The notes beneath the pieces were generated by a model. It saw nothing but the letters and a program-made list of their open reading frames with translations, made no database searches and was not told the origin of the DNA. A program made the translations under genes and the position numbers. A stretch of 64,000 nucleotides of DNA from Candidatus Thorarchaeota archaeon (GTDB taxonomy: Archaea; Asgardarchaeota; Thorarchaeia; Thorarchaeales; Thorarchaeaceae): positions 1 through 64,000 of the forward strand of contig JAIZWL010000001.1 of NCBI GenBank assembly GCA_021498125.1, given 5' to 3'. Position 1 is the first letter of the stretch. Each line of letters starts with the position of its first letter. This document shows positions 10,141 through 19,074 of the stretch, one piece after another.

Positions 10141-10289
10141 AACTATGGAGTGACCGATTATGTGCCTCTGTTTCGGCTGCCTGTCCACGTACGTACATGG
10201 CGCAACCGTTAAAACCAGAGGCATTTTTCACAAGGTCACTCTGGACTATATTCAGAACCACAACATCATAGAAGAATGAGGTATTCGCG

Positions 10290-10583
10290 TTGAGCATGAA
10301 TCAACCAATTGCAAGTGCAGTCAGTACAGGCCGATGTAAAATAGGCGCAAAGTCGTCCATTGATGCGCTCAAGAAGAGAGAGGCACAGCTCGTTGTCATT
10401 GCGGCTAATTGCCCCGCCAATGAGACTTCCGATATCGAACGATATGCGGAGATGAGCGGTACGAAGATCTACAGGTTTAATGGCACCTCTTGGGACTTGG
10501 GCGAGATCGTTGGAAAGCCCTTTATGGTTTCAGCTATTGCCATTATCGAGCCTGGCGACTCTAAGATCTTAGAGATGGTGTGA
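10290..10583 (+). CDS. rpl30e: Ribosomal protein L30e
   Basis: A 97-residue large-subunit protein of the L7Ae/L30e RNA-binding fold. The segment ending VVIAANCPANETSDIERYAEM matches the family's kink-turn binding core. It sits between rpoA2 and nusA, its standard archaeal position. A TTG start at 10290 is preceded by GAGGT at about 7 bases; an ATG three codons in is the alternative. The 150 bases upstream may contain a promoter but no clear TATA element is close to the start. Confidence 0.93.
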   Translation: MSMNQPIASAVSTGRCKIGAKSSIDALKKREAQLVVIAANCPANETSDIERYAEMSGTKIYRFNGTSWDLGEIVGKPFMVSAIAIIEPGDSKILEMV

Positions 10584-10593
10584 GGCGGTAGTC

Positions 10594-11028
10594 TTGCCTC
10601 GAGTACGGCTATCCATGGATGACATGGCCTTAATTGCAACCTTTGAGCGTATCACAGGTGTGTCTGCTGTTGATGTGATTCAGGACGACACAGGCAACCG
10701 ACTCATCTTTGTGGTTCGCCCCCGTCAGCTAGGAAAGGCCATAGGAAGAGGTGGCTCAACGATTCTCTCTGTTTCTGATGCTTTTGAAAAACATGTTGAC
10801 GTTGTGGAACTTGCCGATACCGCAGAGGAGTTCATAAAGAGCGCCCTTGCCCCCGCGCGCGTAGAACACATCAAGATACAGGAAGATCGCCGTGGGCATC
10901 TTGTTGCACACGTCACGGTGAAGGCTGAGGACCGAGGCATTGCCATTGGTCGGGATGGCCGTAATGTGGCGCGGGCTCGTCTTCTGGCAAAACGTCATTT
11001 CGGTCTGGACAATGTTTTGATTGTATGA
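10594..11028 (+). CDS. nusA: NusA-like transcription termination/antitermination protein
   Basis: A 144-residue archaeal NusA, which consists only of two KH domains and lacks the bacterial N-terminal polymerase-binding and S1 domains. The KH signature GKAIGRGG is near residue 50 and a second, AIGRDGRN, near residue 118. It follows L30e by 10 bases and begins with TTG preceded by GAGGCGG. Its position between L30e and S12 is typical, and it probably binds RNA during transcription of this operon and others. Confidence 0.93.
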   Translation: MPRVRLSMDDMALIATFERITGVSAVDVIQDDTGNRLIFVVRPRQLGKAIGRGGSTILSVSDAFEKHVDVVELADTAEEFIKSALAPARVEHIKIQEDRRGHLVAHVTVKAEDRGIAIGRDGRNVARARLLAKRHFGLDNVLIV

Positions 11029-11061
11029 TCTTATTGAATTCTTTTCTCTCTCCCGTTTCAT

Positions 11062-11075
11062 AATGCTTTTAAGGA
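11062..11075 (+). promoter_or_regulatory. Probable BRE/TATA element upstream of S12
   Basis: AATGCTTTTAAGG resembles an archaeal TATA box and lies about 67 bases before the S12 start, in the 110-base gap after nusA. It suggests that S12-S7 can be transcribed apart from the polymerase genes. Confidence 0.45.
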
Positions 11076-11139
11076 TAGAACAGGGCGATGCACTGACCAC
11101 CCATAGAGTAGACTATGAATCTTATCAGAGGTAGATTAC

Positions 11140-11583
11140 GTGACAGGTTCGAAGAGTCCGCTGGGCGAGTTTGCGGCAAGACCGCTTCGCTCAAAGAGAA
11201 AACGATTTCGCTGGAAAAAGGCCAGCAACAAGCGCAGAGTGTTAAAGCTCAAGAGAAAGACTGATCCTCTTGAAGGTGCACCACAGGCAAGAGGGATTGT
11301 CCTTGAGAAGGTGGGCGTGGAGAGTAAACAGCCCAACTCAGCCATACGAAAATGTGTCCGTGTACAATTATCGAAGAATGGTAAGCAAATCACGGCCTTT
11401 GTTCCGGGTGATGGCGGTCTCAAATATATCGATGAACACGATACTGTCATTGTTGAGGGTATTGGTGGTGCTATGGGTGGAGCAATTGGGGACTTGCCTG
11501 GAGTACGCTGGCGCGTTTTCAAGGTCAATGGTGTGAGCCTCGAATCACTGATCTATGGCAAGGCCGAAAAACCAATTCGATAG
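11140..11583 (+). CDS. rps12: Ribosomal protein S12 (uS12)
   Basis: A 147-residue small-subunit decoding-centre protein of the archaeal/eukaryotic S23 type. The basic N terminus is followed by [19 protein letters not shown] and then [14 protein letters not shown], the universally conserved uS12 core. The start is GTG 11140 with GAGGTA about 7 bases upstream. The S12 stop overlaps the ribosome binding site of S7, so the pair is probably translationally coupled. Confidence 0.96.
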   Translation: MTGSKSPLGEFAARPLRSKRKRFRWKKASNKRRVLKLKRKTDPLEGAPQARGIVLEKVGVESKQPNSAIRKCVRVQLSKNGKQITAFVPGDGGLKYIDEHDTVIVEGIGGAMGGAIGDLPGVRWRVFKVNGVSLESLIYGKAEKPIR

Positions 11584-11593
11584 GTGGTTGCAT

Positions 11594-12253
11594 ATGTCTG
11601 AAGAAGAACGTATCGATGAAATGCAAGGTGACGAGTTCGAGCGGCCACCACGCGAGCCCTCTCTTTTCCTATTATTTGGCAAGTGGGATCCCGCCGAGGT
11701 CGAGATCAAAGACATTGGCCTACAGAGATACATCTCACTCAAGCCCGTTCTCATTCCTCATACCTCTGGTCGTCATGCTAATCGTCGATTCCACAAGTCC
11801 AGAGTGCCTATTGTTGAACGTTTTGTCAACAAATTGATGAACGCTGGGAAACGAAAAGAGAAAAAGACCCGCACTGGCCGTGGCGCTGGGAAGAAGATAC
11901 GCGCGATTGGTGTAGTCCGTCGTGTATTTGAGATCATCAATTACCGTACTGGTCTAAATCCTATTCAAGTCCTTGTGACCGCAATCGAGAATGCAGCACC
12001 CGCCGAAGAGACCACTCGTATCTCTTATGGTGGAATGGCATATCCTCGTTCAGTGGATGTCGCTCCACAACGAAGAATTGATCTTGCCCTGCGGTATCTC
12101 TCAGTAGGTGCTACTCGTAATGCTCATAATAGTGCAAAATCGTTTGAAGAATGCATAGTTGATGAGTTGCTTCTTGCCTACAAGGGCGACCCTGCAAGCT
12201 TTGCAATCGCTCGCAAAGACGAGCGCGAACGTGTTGCACGTTCAGCCCGATAA
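11594..12253 (+). CDS. rps7: Ribosomal protein S7 (uS7)
   Basis: A small-subunit head protein, 219 residues from ATG 11594. This start is preferred over an in-frame ATG at 11555, inside S12, because AGGTGG sits 7 bases before it. HTSGRHANRRFHKSRVPIVERFVNKLM and the NPIQVLVTAIENAAP region are characteristic of uS7. The archaeal N-terminal extension is acidic and longer than in bacteria. It ends the polymerase/S12/S7 unit before a terminator; EF-1A, usually next, lies 2.5 kb downstream. Confidence 0.96.
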   Translation: MSEEERIDEMQGDEFERPPREPSLFLLFGKWDPAEVEIKDIGLQRYISLKPVLIPHTSGRHANRRFHKSRVPIVERFVNKLMNAGKRKEKKTRTGRGAGKKIRAIGVVRRVFEIINYRTGLNPIQVLVTAIENAAPAEETTRISYGGMAYPRSVDVAPQRRIDLALRYLSVGATRNAHNSAKSFEECIVDELLLAYKGDPASFAIARKDERERVARSAR

Positions 12254-12267
12254 TCTGGCTGACAACG

Positions 12268-12309
12268 GCTGCACTAAACGGTGCAGTCCGTCTTTCCTCT
12301 TTTTGTTTT
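12268..12309 (+). terminator. Terminator after S7
   Basis: The stem CTGCAC/GTGCAG with a six-base loop is followed by a pyrimidine tract containing CTTTTTGTTTT. It closes the rpoB-to-S7 unit. Confidence 0.65.
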
Positions 12310-12421
12310 ATCAAGTGTTGAAACTTGGTCAGAGAGTGACTGGTGTGAATCTGTCACTGCTCCAGTAGACTAAAGTATCTTGATGGAAGCGGACGAGCGA
12401 CAATAGATGAGTGTGTAGATC

Positions 12422-13354
12422 GTGCGGCAGGTATTTGCTTGGTTGGCTCTGCTCATTACCACTGTGGCTTGGGCATCCTCACTAATTTTTGCAAAGATTG
12501 TCTATTGGGAGGTCCCTCCCATTCATTTTGTCGCTCTTCGTTATACACTGGCCCTTCCCTTTCTCCTGATTGTATTGGTCTTGTATAGTAAGGGCCGCCC
12601 TCCGCTTCCTAAGACTCGTTCTGAGTGGAAGATTCTTCTGGTGGTCGGGTTTTCAGGGCCGTTTCTCTCTCAAGTTCTTCAATACATTGGCCTTAGTATG
12701 ACCACTGCCGCAGAGACCCTGATGCTCATCAACATGAGCCCTGTATTTACTCTCATCCTTGCAGCGATAATCCTTGGCGAATCAATCACTCCTAAGAAGA
12801 TTGGCGGCTTGGTATCTGCATTCTTGGGGATGGCCCTGATCGTTCTTGGTGGTACTCCAATGACCGGATCGGTTGAGGCAGTTCGTCTGGCTGGTGACAC
12901 GATTGTGGTGATCTCAACATTGCTCTTTGCAATCAATGGGGTTTCTGGGAAAATCGCTGTCCGAAGTCTGGATTCGGTGGCTGTGACCTTCTACAGTACA
13001 CTTATTGGTATTCCCTTTATGTGGCTCTCAGCTCTACTACTTGAAGATCCATTGACTGTGTTCTCAATCAGTCTGGGGGCATGGTATATTCTAGCATGGG
13101 TTGCAATCATCAATACTGTTGTTGCCTTCATTCTCTATTATGAATCAATGAGGTACATTGAGGCCTCTCTTGTGCAGATCGGGCTTAGTCTGATCGCTGT
13201 ATGGGGTGTCCTCCTTGCAATAATCTTTCTTGGGGAACCCGCTCTCTCTCTACAATTTGTCGGTGGAGGTCTGACATTATTGGGAGTGGCCTTGGCAAAT
13301 CTCTCAGCCACCAACGATTATCAAGAATTGGATGGCGCCGGGGGAGGGATTTGA
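12422..13354 (+). CDS. EamA/DMT-family membrane transporter
   Basis: A 310-residue integral membrane protein with about ten hydrophobic segments in two repeated halves, the drug/metabolite transporter layout. Typical features are the first helix ending WASSLIFAK, the LRYTLALPFLL-like second helix, and two copies of the motif near GE (ILGESITPKKIGG; FLGEPALSLQFVGG). The substrate cannot be inferred. It starts at GTG 12422. Its last 22 bases overlap the 3' end of the convergent tRNA-Ser gene, which is unusual. It has no evident partner genes. Confidence 0.88.
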   Translation: MRQVFAWLALLITTVAWASSLIFAKIVYWEVPPIHFVALRYTLALPFLLIVLVLYSKGRPPLPKTRSEWKILLVVGFSGPFLSQVLQYIGLSMTTAAETLMLINMSPVFTLILAAIILGESITPKKIGGLVSAFLGMALIVLGGTPMTGSVEAVRLAGDTIVVISTLLFAINGVSGKIAVRSLDSVAVTFYSTLIGIPFMWLSALLLEDPLTVFSISLGAWYILAWVAIINTVVAFILYYESMRYIEASLVQIGLSLIAVWGVLLAIIFLGEPALSLQFVGGGLTLLGVALANLSATNDYQELDGAGGGI

Positions 13355-13418
13355 ACCCTCGTGTGCGGAGCACACCAACTTAGCAGGCTGGCTCCTTACC
13401 AGGCTAGGAAACCCCGGC
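13333..13418 (-). tRNA. tRNA-Ser(GCT), intronless, CCA encoded
   Basis: On the minus strand GCCGGGG/CCCCGGC acceptor arms, a class II variable arm with GTGTG/CACAC, T arm GAGGG-TTCAAAT-CCCTC and encoded CCA are present. The anticodon stem CCAGC/GTTGG encloses CTGCTAA, anticodon GCT. Its 3' end overlaps the tail of the EamA gene. Confidence 0.93.
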
Positions 13419-13572
13419 TATAGCAAGAGCGACAATGATTCTCTCTTAAACATTATCGTGAGTCATAGATTTTCATGGAGGCTAGAGCATTATAGCTCAT
13501 TTAGTACATATCATTTGTCTATTGACATGCTGCAGCAGTCATTTGAAAAATACGAATGATCTGCTATACAAG

Positions 13573-13889
13573 GTGCAGCGGCCCCGCGGCCTCGGACGTC
13601 CTTCCCCCCGGCGCGGATCTCGCACCATTCTCGAAGCGGCTACCTCTGAGGCTCCACTACTCTTCCTTAGGGCTGTTCCCGCCAGGGCCTGACCCGGTTC
13701 GGAAGTCTAAGCCAATCCCGGCAGTCCTACGACTACCGCTATGACCGTAGCAGACTTCAGAGACCGCTCGTCATAGTCCGGTACGAGGGCACACGGGAGT
13801 CCGGTTTCGCCCTCGGCGTTGGTTACTGGTCCCGGCTATTGCCATACCGGTCACAGGTCGCGGCAAACGACCCGACCCTACCCGCTGCA
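13573..13889 (-). ncRNA. Signal recognition particle RNA (7S)
   Basis: About 317 nt on the minus strand. The ends pair (GCAGCGG at 13882-13888 with CCGCTGC at 13575-13581), forming helix 1 as in archaeal SRP RNA. The conserved helix 8 segment GGGTCAGGCCC...GGGAACAGCC at 13671-13695 is the SRP54-binding site, followed by GAGTAGTGG as in eukaryotic 7SL. The region is GC-rich compared with its flanks. The helix 8 apical tetraloop reads TGGC rather than the usual GNRA type. Exact ends are approximate. Confidence 0.88.
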
Positions 13890-13968
13890 TGATGATAACT
13901 CTTCGATACGCCTAAAAAGATTGCCAAGGGACATACACACAGTAGATGGCCAATAAGGTGAGTATTCG

Positions 13969-14187
13969 ATGCTGTTTAAATTCCAAGACGACTCTTCTCG
14001 TTCGAGGCGCGTACTGGTGATCGCTGTTCTTCTGCTCCTAATCTCTCCGGGAGCATTGTTGATATTCATTACCGATTCACGAATTGCGCCCTTTCCCCTT
14101 ATTGTGATGGTCATAGTGTCTGCTGTATTTCTCTACTGGCTGGTTCACTGGCACAATCATCATTACATACAGCAAGATTTTCTTTGA
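13969..14187 (+). CDS. Small two-helix membrane protein
   Basis: A 72-residue frame with a basic N terminus (DDSSRSRR) and two hydrophobic segments, about residues 15-34 and 43-60, ending with a histidine-rich WHNHHY tail. I recognise no family. It begins with ATG, preceded by AAGGTGAG at a suitable distance, and is followed 40 bases later by another small membrane protein, so the two may form a unit. Confidence 0.55.
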   Translation: MLFKFQDDSSRSRRVLVIAVLLLLISPGALLIFITDSRIAPFPLIVMVIVSAVFLYWLVHWHNHHYIQQDFL

Positions 14188-14226
14188 TAAAGCTGGTTGG
14201 ATTGCTGCTCCTAGAGGCTGGTTGCT

Positions 14227-14628
14227 ATGAACGCGGAATCGGGAGGCCCTGCAAAGCGCGATTGGCGCGTCACATGGACTAAGATCTTTGTTATTATCTT
14301 CATGACCGCTCTCGCACTACTTGGTGCATCGCACCCTGGCTCTGATTCCTATACCTCATTCACACTTCCTGCTATGATTATTCCCGGCTTCTTGCTTGTC
14401 ATCATGATCTGTCTTTCAAGGAAGCACAGTCGGTCAGTTGATCTTGCAGAGGATGAGGCGATCTTTGCGATTCTGGAAAAGCATGCCGCCCCTGCATTGA
14501 GAGTGGAAGGTACTGATTTCTACCGATGCCCCTCTTGTGACATGACCTTTGACATTATCAATGCAGTTCAACAGGAAGAGAACGTCTATTTGTGTCCCTT
14601 TTGTGGCGTTCGGCTCTTTATCGAATGA
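14227..14628 (+). CDS. Membrane protein with C-terminal zinc ribbon
   Basis: A 133-residue protein with two predicted membrane segments (about residues 18-34 and 45-61) and a cytosolic C-terminal CPSCDMTFDI...CPFCGVRLF zinc ribbon. The combination of helices plus a CxxC-CxxC ribbon is common among uncharacterised archaeal membrane proteins. No specific function can be assigned. It lies between a smaller membrane protein and EF-1A. Confidence 0.6.
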   Translation: MNAESGGPAKRDWRVTWTKIFVIIFMTALALLGASHPGSDSYTSFTLPAMIIPGFLLVIMICLSRKHSRSVDLAEDEAIFAILEKHAAPALRVEGTDFYRCPSCDMTFDIINAVQQEENVYLCPFCGVRLFIE

Positions 14629-14697
14629 GCGCTTGCTATCCGTTCCGGTAGAGGAATGCCATCACGCAGTGTGTCTTGAAGACAATGTACTTTGTCG

Positions 14698-14713
14698 AAA
14701 GCGTTAAAAGCAA
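14698..14713 (+). promoter_or_regulatory. Probable BRE/TATA element of the EF-1A gene
   Basis: GAAAGCGTTAAAAGCA lies about 75 bases before the EF-1A start. The purine-rich BRE-like left half and TTAAAA core fit an archaeal promoter. Confidence 0.55.
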
Positions 14714-14784
14714 CCCCCGAAGTGAAGGGCAGAGTCTGTCCTGTATAGAGGACCGACTAAAAACGCGAAAGGAGAATTAATGCC

Positions 14785-16092
14785 TTGTCCAAGAAAGAAA
14801 AGGAGCACCTGAACCTCGTCGTCATTGGCCATGTTGACCATGGTAAAAGCACGATGACTGGCCGGCTCCTATATGAAACAGGCGCTGTTGATGAACGAAC
14901 GTTCCAACAGTACAAGGCCGAAGCAGAGAAACTTGGGCGGCCCAGCTGGGCATGGGCTTTTGCGCTGGACCGTCTCAAGGAAGAACGTGAACGTGGTCTT
15001 ACAATTGACATTGCGTTCTTCAAGTTCATGACTGACCGCTACTACTATACCATTATTGACGCACCCGGCCATAAAGACTTCATCAAGAACATGATCACAG
15101 GTGCGTCCCAAGCCGACGTAGGATTGTTGGTCGTGTCGGCTAAGAAAGGTGAGTTCGAGGCTGGAATAGGTCCCGGTGGTCAGACAAAGGAACATGCGTA
15201 TCTTGCCATGACCCTTGGTGTGCCCAGTTTGATCGTCTGTATCAATAAGATGGACGATGATAGCGTCAAGTACAGCGAGGACCGCTACAAAGAGGTCAAG
15301 GAAGAGGTAGAGGGATTCCTGAAGAGCATCGGTTACAAGACCGATAAGATCCCATTCATCCCCACTTCTGCCCTCGATGCTGCCAACCTGAGCAAGAAGA
15401 CCCCCGACCTGACCCCATGGTATGATGGACCCTGCTTGCTTGAGGCTCTAGACGCTGTCGAGCTTCCACCCAAACCAGTTGACAAGCCCTTGCGCGTGCC
15501 AATCAATGATGTATACTCTATCAAGGGTGTTGGTACCGTGCCAGTCGGTCGTGTCGAGACTGGTGTCATGAAGCCTGGGATGAAAGTCATCTTCATGCCT
15601 CCGAACAAGACTGGTGAGATTAAGTCAATCGAGATGCACCATGAGCAGTTGCCTCAGGCAATTCCTGGTGATAACATCGGTTTCAATGTGCGTGGTATCG
15701 AACGTAAGGATCTAGGACGTGGCGACGTTGCTGGTCCTGTTGATTCCGCCCCCACAGTTGCAGCCGACTTTACAGGGCAGGTCATGGTCATTCAGCACCC
15801 AACTGCAATCACTGTTGGTTACACTCCAGTCATCCATGCACACACTGCACAGGTTGCCTGTAGATTCGATCAGCTCCTGAAGAAACTTGACCAACGAAGC
15901 GGCCAAGTCATTGAGGAGAACCCCGACTTTGTGAAGAAGGGTGAGTCCATGTTGGCAAAACTTGTACCCCTCAAGCCAATGGTCATTGAGAAGTACAAGG
16001 AGTTCCCACAGCTCGGACGATTTGCAGTACGTGACATGGGAATGACCGTTGCAGTCGGTGTCGTTCTCGATATCACTCCACGTGCCAAATAA
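14785..16092 (+). CDS. tuf: Translation elongation factor 1-alpha
   Basis: The GTPase that delivers aminoacyl-tRNA to the ribosome, 435 residues. G1 GHVDHGKST is at residues 15-23, G3 DAPGHKD near 92, and G4 NKMD near 154, followed by two beta-barrel domains. It starts at TTG 14785, ten bases after GGAG; the ATG at 14780 is out of frame. S7 and S10 usually flank it in archaea. Here S7 is upstream across a 2.5 kb interruption and S10 is absent. Confidence 0.97.
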   Translation: MSKKEKEHLNLVVIGHVDHGKSTMTGRLLYETGAVDERTFQQYKAEAEKLGRPSWAWAFALDRLKEERERGLTIDIAFFKFMTDRYYYTIIDAPGHKDFIKNMITGASQADVGLLVVSAKKGEFEAGIGPGGQTKEHAYLAMTLGVPSLIVCINKMDDDSVKYSEDRYKEVKEEVEGFLKSIGYKTDKIPFIPTSALDAANLSKKTPDLTPWYDGPCLLEALDAVELPPKPVDKPLRVPINDVYSIKGVGTVPVGRVETGVMKPGMKVIFMPPNKTGEIKSIEMHHEQLPQAIPGDNIGFNVRGIERKDLGRGDVAGPVDSAPTVAADFTGQVMVIQHPTAITVGYTPVIHAHTAQVACRFDQLLKKLDQRSGQVIEENPDFVKKGESMLAKLVPLKPMVIEKYKEFPQLGRFAVRDMGMTVAVGVVLDITPRAK

Positions 16093-16113
16093 TTGTGTAC
16101 AACATACTGAACC

Positions 16114-16148
16114 GGGCCTAATGGGCCCGTGTTCCGCTTCTTTTTTCT
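16114..16148 (+). terminator. Terminator after EF-1A
   Basis: The stem CGGGCC/GGCCCG with a short TAATG loop is followed by TTCTTTTTTCTTG. It lies between convergent EF-1A and aIF5B and probably serves the rightward gene. Confidence 0.6.
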
Positions 16149-16153
16149 TGTTT

Positions 16154-16175
16154 TACTACTACTACTACTACTACT
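16154..16175. repeat. TAC trinucleotide microsatellite
   Basis: About seven uninterrupted TAC units lie in the short gap between the convergent EF-1A and aIF5B genes. Confidence 0.85.
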
Positions 16176-16203
16176 CTACTCACGACGGAAGTTGAGTAGT
16201 ATC

Positions 16204-17997
16204 TTATACAAATGCCCCACTATTTCTCTTGATTTGGGTGATCTCTTCGAGAATCTCTAGTTCGGCTTGAGATAGGTCTTCTTTGAACTTTTTACGGAGG
16301 GCAAAAATGTGTTTGTCGGGAATATCGACATACAGGGTCTCATCCGTCTTGACTTGGCGGCCAATCGTGGGTCCTCGAATCGAGACTGCAACTTCCATAC
16401 CCTCAGTAGCCTCATCGATATTCACCCCTCGGTCTTGTATCTGCATAATCGTTCCTACTCTCTTACCCTCTGCATTCATCAATGCAACCTTGGGTCTGAT
16501 GACTCCATGAACACGCACTCCTACAATTGCGGGATCTTTTTGTCGAAAGATATAGTCTGGAATGACATCTATCTTTCCCGGGCGGATGATATGCGCAAGT
16601 GATTCGGCCTTAGCCTGTTCGCGTTTGACTATTAACCATGCATTGTAATCATCATAGAGTCGATAGATGACCTCATTGAGAAAGATCTCAACTCCATATT
16701 CAGCAGCAAGGTCTTCAATGCCCTGTGCTACTTTGACATTGAACCCCAAAATGACCGCGTTTAGAGGGTCTGTGTCCCCAGCCGCACTTGCCTCAAGAAC
16801 ATCCCGCTTGACTATCGGCCCCACATCTGCCACTCTGACAGGGACGTTTCGTTCTTGAAGAAATTGAGTGACTGCCTCTAGGGATCCCAGTGTGTCGGTC
16901 TTCAGTACTATTCCTGAGGAGTTTCTGTGAATTCTAATAGCCCCGACTTCCTCTTGGACTTTCTGTTTGACCTCCTCGAGCTTTTCAAGGTCCTCAACAC
17001 CAAAAACGGGAGCTCCTGCAACTGCACCGTGAATATCCGGCGAGACTATCTTTACACCAGCCGCTGCATGGACTTCATCCACATGTGCGAATTTCTCACG
17101 AGGGTCTCTGATCTCATCAAGCGGCTTTGGAAGTAGAAGTGCGCGTATTTTTGCAACAATGACTTCTTCGAGCCCTCCGACGACAACTGTATCCGTTTTT
17201 CTAAGGACCCCATCATAGATGATTGTGTCGAGTGTCACGCCAAGACCGGTTTCTTCTCGAACCTCAAGAACAACCCCTTTGGCTGGTCCTGTAGATACAA
17301 GTAATCTATCTTTCATATACTGCTGCGTGAGACCCGCTAAGACCATTAATAGCTCAGGAATGCCCTCACCAGTTTTGGCACTTGTGGGTACGATTGCTAC
17401 ATTTTTAGTAAAATCAGTAATTCTATCGAAACGTTCGGATAAGATGTCGTTGGCGGATAGGGCCCCCACAATCTCGTAAAGCCTCCTATCGACCTCCATT
17501 TGAACACTCTTACTCTGTGCCTTGATGGCGGCCGCCAAGGGTAGTTCGGGATGAGGTTTCCAGCCGGGAACCTTATCCAGCTTGTTTGCAGCTATTAAGA
17601 AAGGAGTCTTTCCGGAGCGGAGGATCTTCAACGACTCGTAAGTCTGTGTCAGTGGCCCCTCATTGATATCGATGACCAAGATGGCAATGTCCGCAATTGC
17701 GCCGCCGCGTCTTCGAAGATTGAGGTACGCCTCGTGTCCGGGTGTGTCGATGAACAATAGGCCTTCGATCTCGAGTTTGGTCTTTACAGCCTTTAGTAAT
17801 GTTCCACACACAGAAAGGATAGTCTCGGTGGGGAAAAATGATGCACCTATGTGTTGTGTGATTCCGGCTGCCTCGCGATTCTGTACAGCAGTTCCACGCA
17901 TCCTGTCAAGAAGGGAGGTCTTTCCGTGATCAATATGCCCAAGGACTGTGACTATTGGGGATCGTAGTTTTGGGGTTCCTGAGTCTGACTGTGGCAT
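16204..17997 (-). CDS. infB: Translation initiation factor aIF5B (IF-2 family)
   Basis: A 597-residue GTPase that promotes initiator tRNA placement and subunit joining. It has the archaeal/eukaryotic form lacking the long bacterial N-terminal region. G1 GHIDHGKTSLL is near residue 20, G3 DTPGHEAY near 84 and G4 NKLD near 139, followed by domains II-IV with the conserved GVRVHG and GDTDPLN segments. No intein is present. In most archaea NDK lies directly upstream on the same strand; here NDK lies upstream but faces away. Confidence 0.96.
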   Translation of the reverse strand: MPQSDSGTPKLRSPIVTVLGHIDHGKTSLLDRMRGTAVQNREAAGITQHIGASFFPTETILSVCGTLLKAVKTKLEIEGLLFIDTPGHEAYLNLRRRGGAIADIAILVIDINEGPLTQTYESLKILRSGKTPFLIAANKLDKVPGWKPHPELPLAAAIKAQSKSVQMEVDRRLYEIVGALSANDILSERFDRITDFTKNVAIVPTSAKTGEGIPELLMVLAGLTQQYMKDRLLVSTGPAKGVVLEVREETGLGVTLDTIIYDGVLRKTDTVVVGGLEEVIVAKIRALLLPKPLDEIRDPREKFAHVDEVHAAAGVKIVSPDIHGAVAGAPVFGVEDLEKLEEVKQKVQEEVGAIRIHRNSSGIVLKTDTLGSLEAVTQFLQERNVPVRVADVGPIVKRDVLEASAAGDTDPLNAVILGFNVKVAQGIEDLAAEYGVEIFLNEVIYRLYDDYNAWLIVKREQAKAESLAHIIRPGKIDVIPDYIFRQKDPAIVGVRVHGVIRPKVALMNAEGKRVGTIMQIQDRGVNIDEATEGMEVAVSIRGPTIGRQVKTDETLYVDIPDKHIFALRKKFKEDLSQAELEILEEITQIKRNSGAFV

Positions 17998-18147
17998 CGA
18001 GGGCGCCTCACAACGAGTTGCTTGCGACTGACAAGTTGTAGTTTATGAAAGTTGCCTTACGGTGTATTCTTGGCCTTATGGCATTGTCACAACTCTAAAA
18101 TAACACAAACTTTGCGAGTGGCATAGTCATAACTAATGGTGACCATA

Positions 18148-18813
18148 ATGGAACGATCTCTAGTAATAATCAAGCCTGATGGGACTGTGCGTCGAAAGAT
18201 CGGTGCCCTTGTCATCAAGGCACTCCGTGATAGAGGATTTACTATTCGTGCATTCAGGGAGATGGAAGTTTCTCAAGCTCTTGCTGAGCAACATTATGCT
18301 GTACACAAAGACAAACCCTTCTTTCCGTGGCTCGTTCAGTTTATCACATCCGCTCGTGTGTTGGTCTTGATTTTCGAGGCCGACAATGTGATACAGGGCA
18401 TTCGAGATGCGTTAGGTGCAACTTTTGTCCAGAAGGCAGCACCAGATTCCCTGAGAGGCAAATACGGTATTTGGGGTGGGATCAACATTGCTCATGCCTC
18501 AGATGCTCCTGAGACCGCCTCCAATGAGATTGCTCTCTGGACAAAGGAGGGAGGGCTCGTAGAGTCTGATGCTGCTGATGCAGAAGTCATGGCCTATATT
18601 GAAAAATATGCGAGTGATGGGGTCGATCATACTCTTGAGATTCGTGAGACCATCGTTAAGGCAATCGAGACAAATTCGGTATCTGATGATGTCCTACATT
18701 CTCTTGAAGACCTTCTTGGTCTTGACGCTCGCAATATTAATGACGAGGAAGTCAAGGCACTGGCTGAGGCTATTTTTGCTCTAGTTAAAGAAGAAGTTGA
18801 AAAGAAACAATAA
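18148..18813 (+). CDS. ndk: Nucleoside diphosphate kinase with C-terminal extension
   Basis: Transfers the gamma phosphate between nucleoside triphosphates and diphosphates through a phosphohistidine. The start MERSLVIIKPDG aligns with the family, so ATG 18148 (GGTGA 5 bases upstream) is preferred to the ATG at 18136. The nucleotide-binding RGKYG and active-site NIAHASDAPE with the catalytic His are present. The protein is 221 residues against the usual ~150. The extra ~75 residues are acidic and probably helical and resemble nothing I recognise. The gene is inverted relative to the ribosomal genes and infB around it. Confidence 0.92.
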   Translation: MERSLVIIKPDGTVRRKIGALVIKALRDRGFTIRAFREMEVSQALAEQHYAVHKDKPFFPWLVQFITSARVLVLIFEADNVIQGIRDALGATFVQKAAPDSLRGKYGIWGGINIAHASDAPETASNEIALWTKEGGLVESDAADAEVMAYIEKYASDGVDHTLEIRETIVKAIETNSVSDDVLHSLEDLLGLDARNINDEEVKALAEAIFALVKEEVEKKQ

Positions 18814-18857
18814 GTGGCAGTAGGTGGCGCACTGCCACCTCTACTACCTTTTTGCGA
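18814..18857 (+). terminator. Terminator after NDK
   Basis: An 8-bp stem GTGGCAGT/ACTGCCAC with a nine-base loop follows the NDK stop, then CTCTACTACCTTTTTG. It may also act for the convergent L24e operon. Confidence 0.65.
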
Positions 18858-18872
18858 TTATTGACTACGGAA

Positions 18873-19073
18873 CTATCTGCTGGTCTTTCCACCTTTCTGA
18901 TAGCCTGCAGTCCATTTGGTATCTCTTGGTTTCATTCCTCGCTTGAGTGCAGCCACCTTGCACTTGTTCGAGCAATACCAATTCACAGAGCCATCTTTTG
19001 TGCGGACAAACGCAATACCTGTTCCTGGCTCGATATCCTTGCCACAGAAGGCGCATTTTTGCGTACCAACCAT
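18873..19073 (-). CDS. rpl24e: Ribosomal protein L24e
   Basis: A 66-residue zinc-binding large-subunit protein. CAFCGKDIEPGTG and WYCSNKCKVAALK supply the four-cysteine zinc site near residues 7-10 and 33-37. It follows S28e by one base on the minus strand, part of L7Ae-S28e-L24e. Start ATG is clear. Confidence 0.95.
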   Translation of the reverse strand: MVGTQKCAFCGKDIEPGTGIAFVRTKDGSVNWYCSNKCKVAALKRGMKPRDTKWTAGYQKGGKTSR

Positions 19074-19074
19074 T

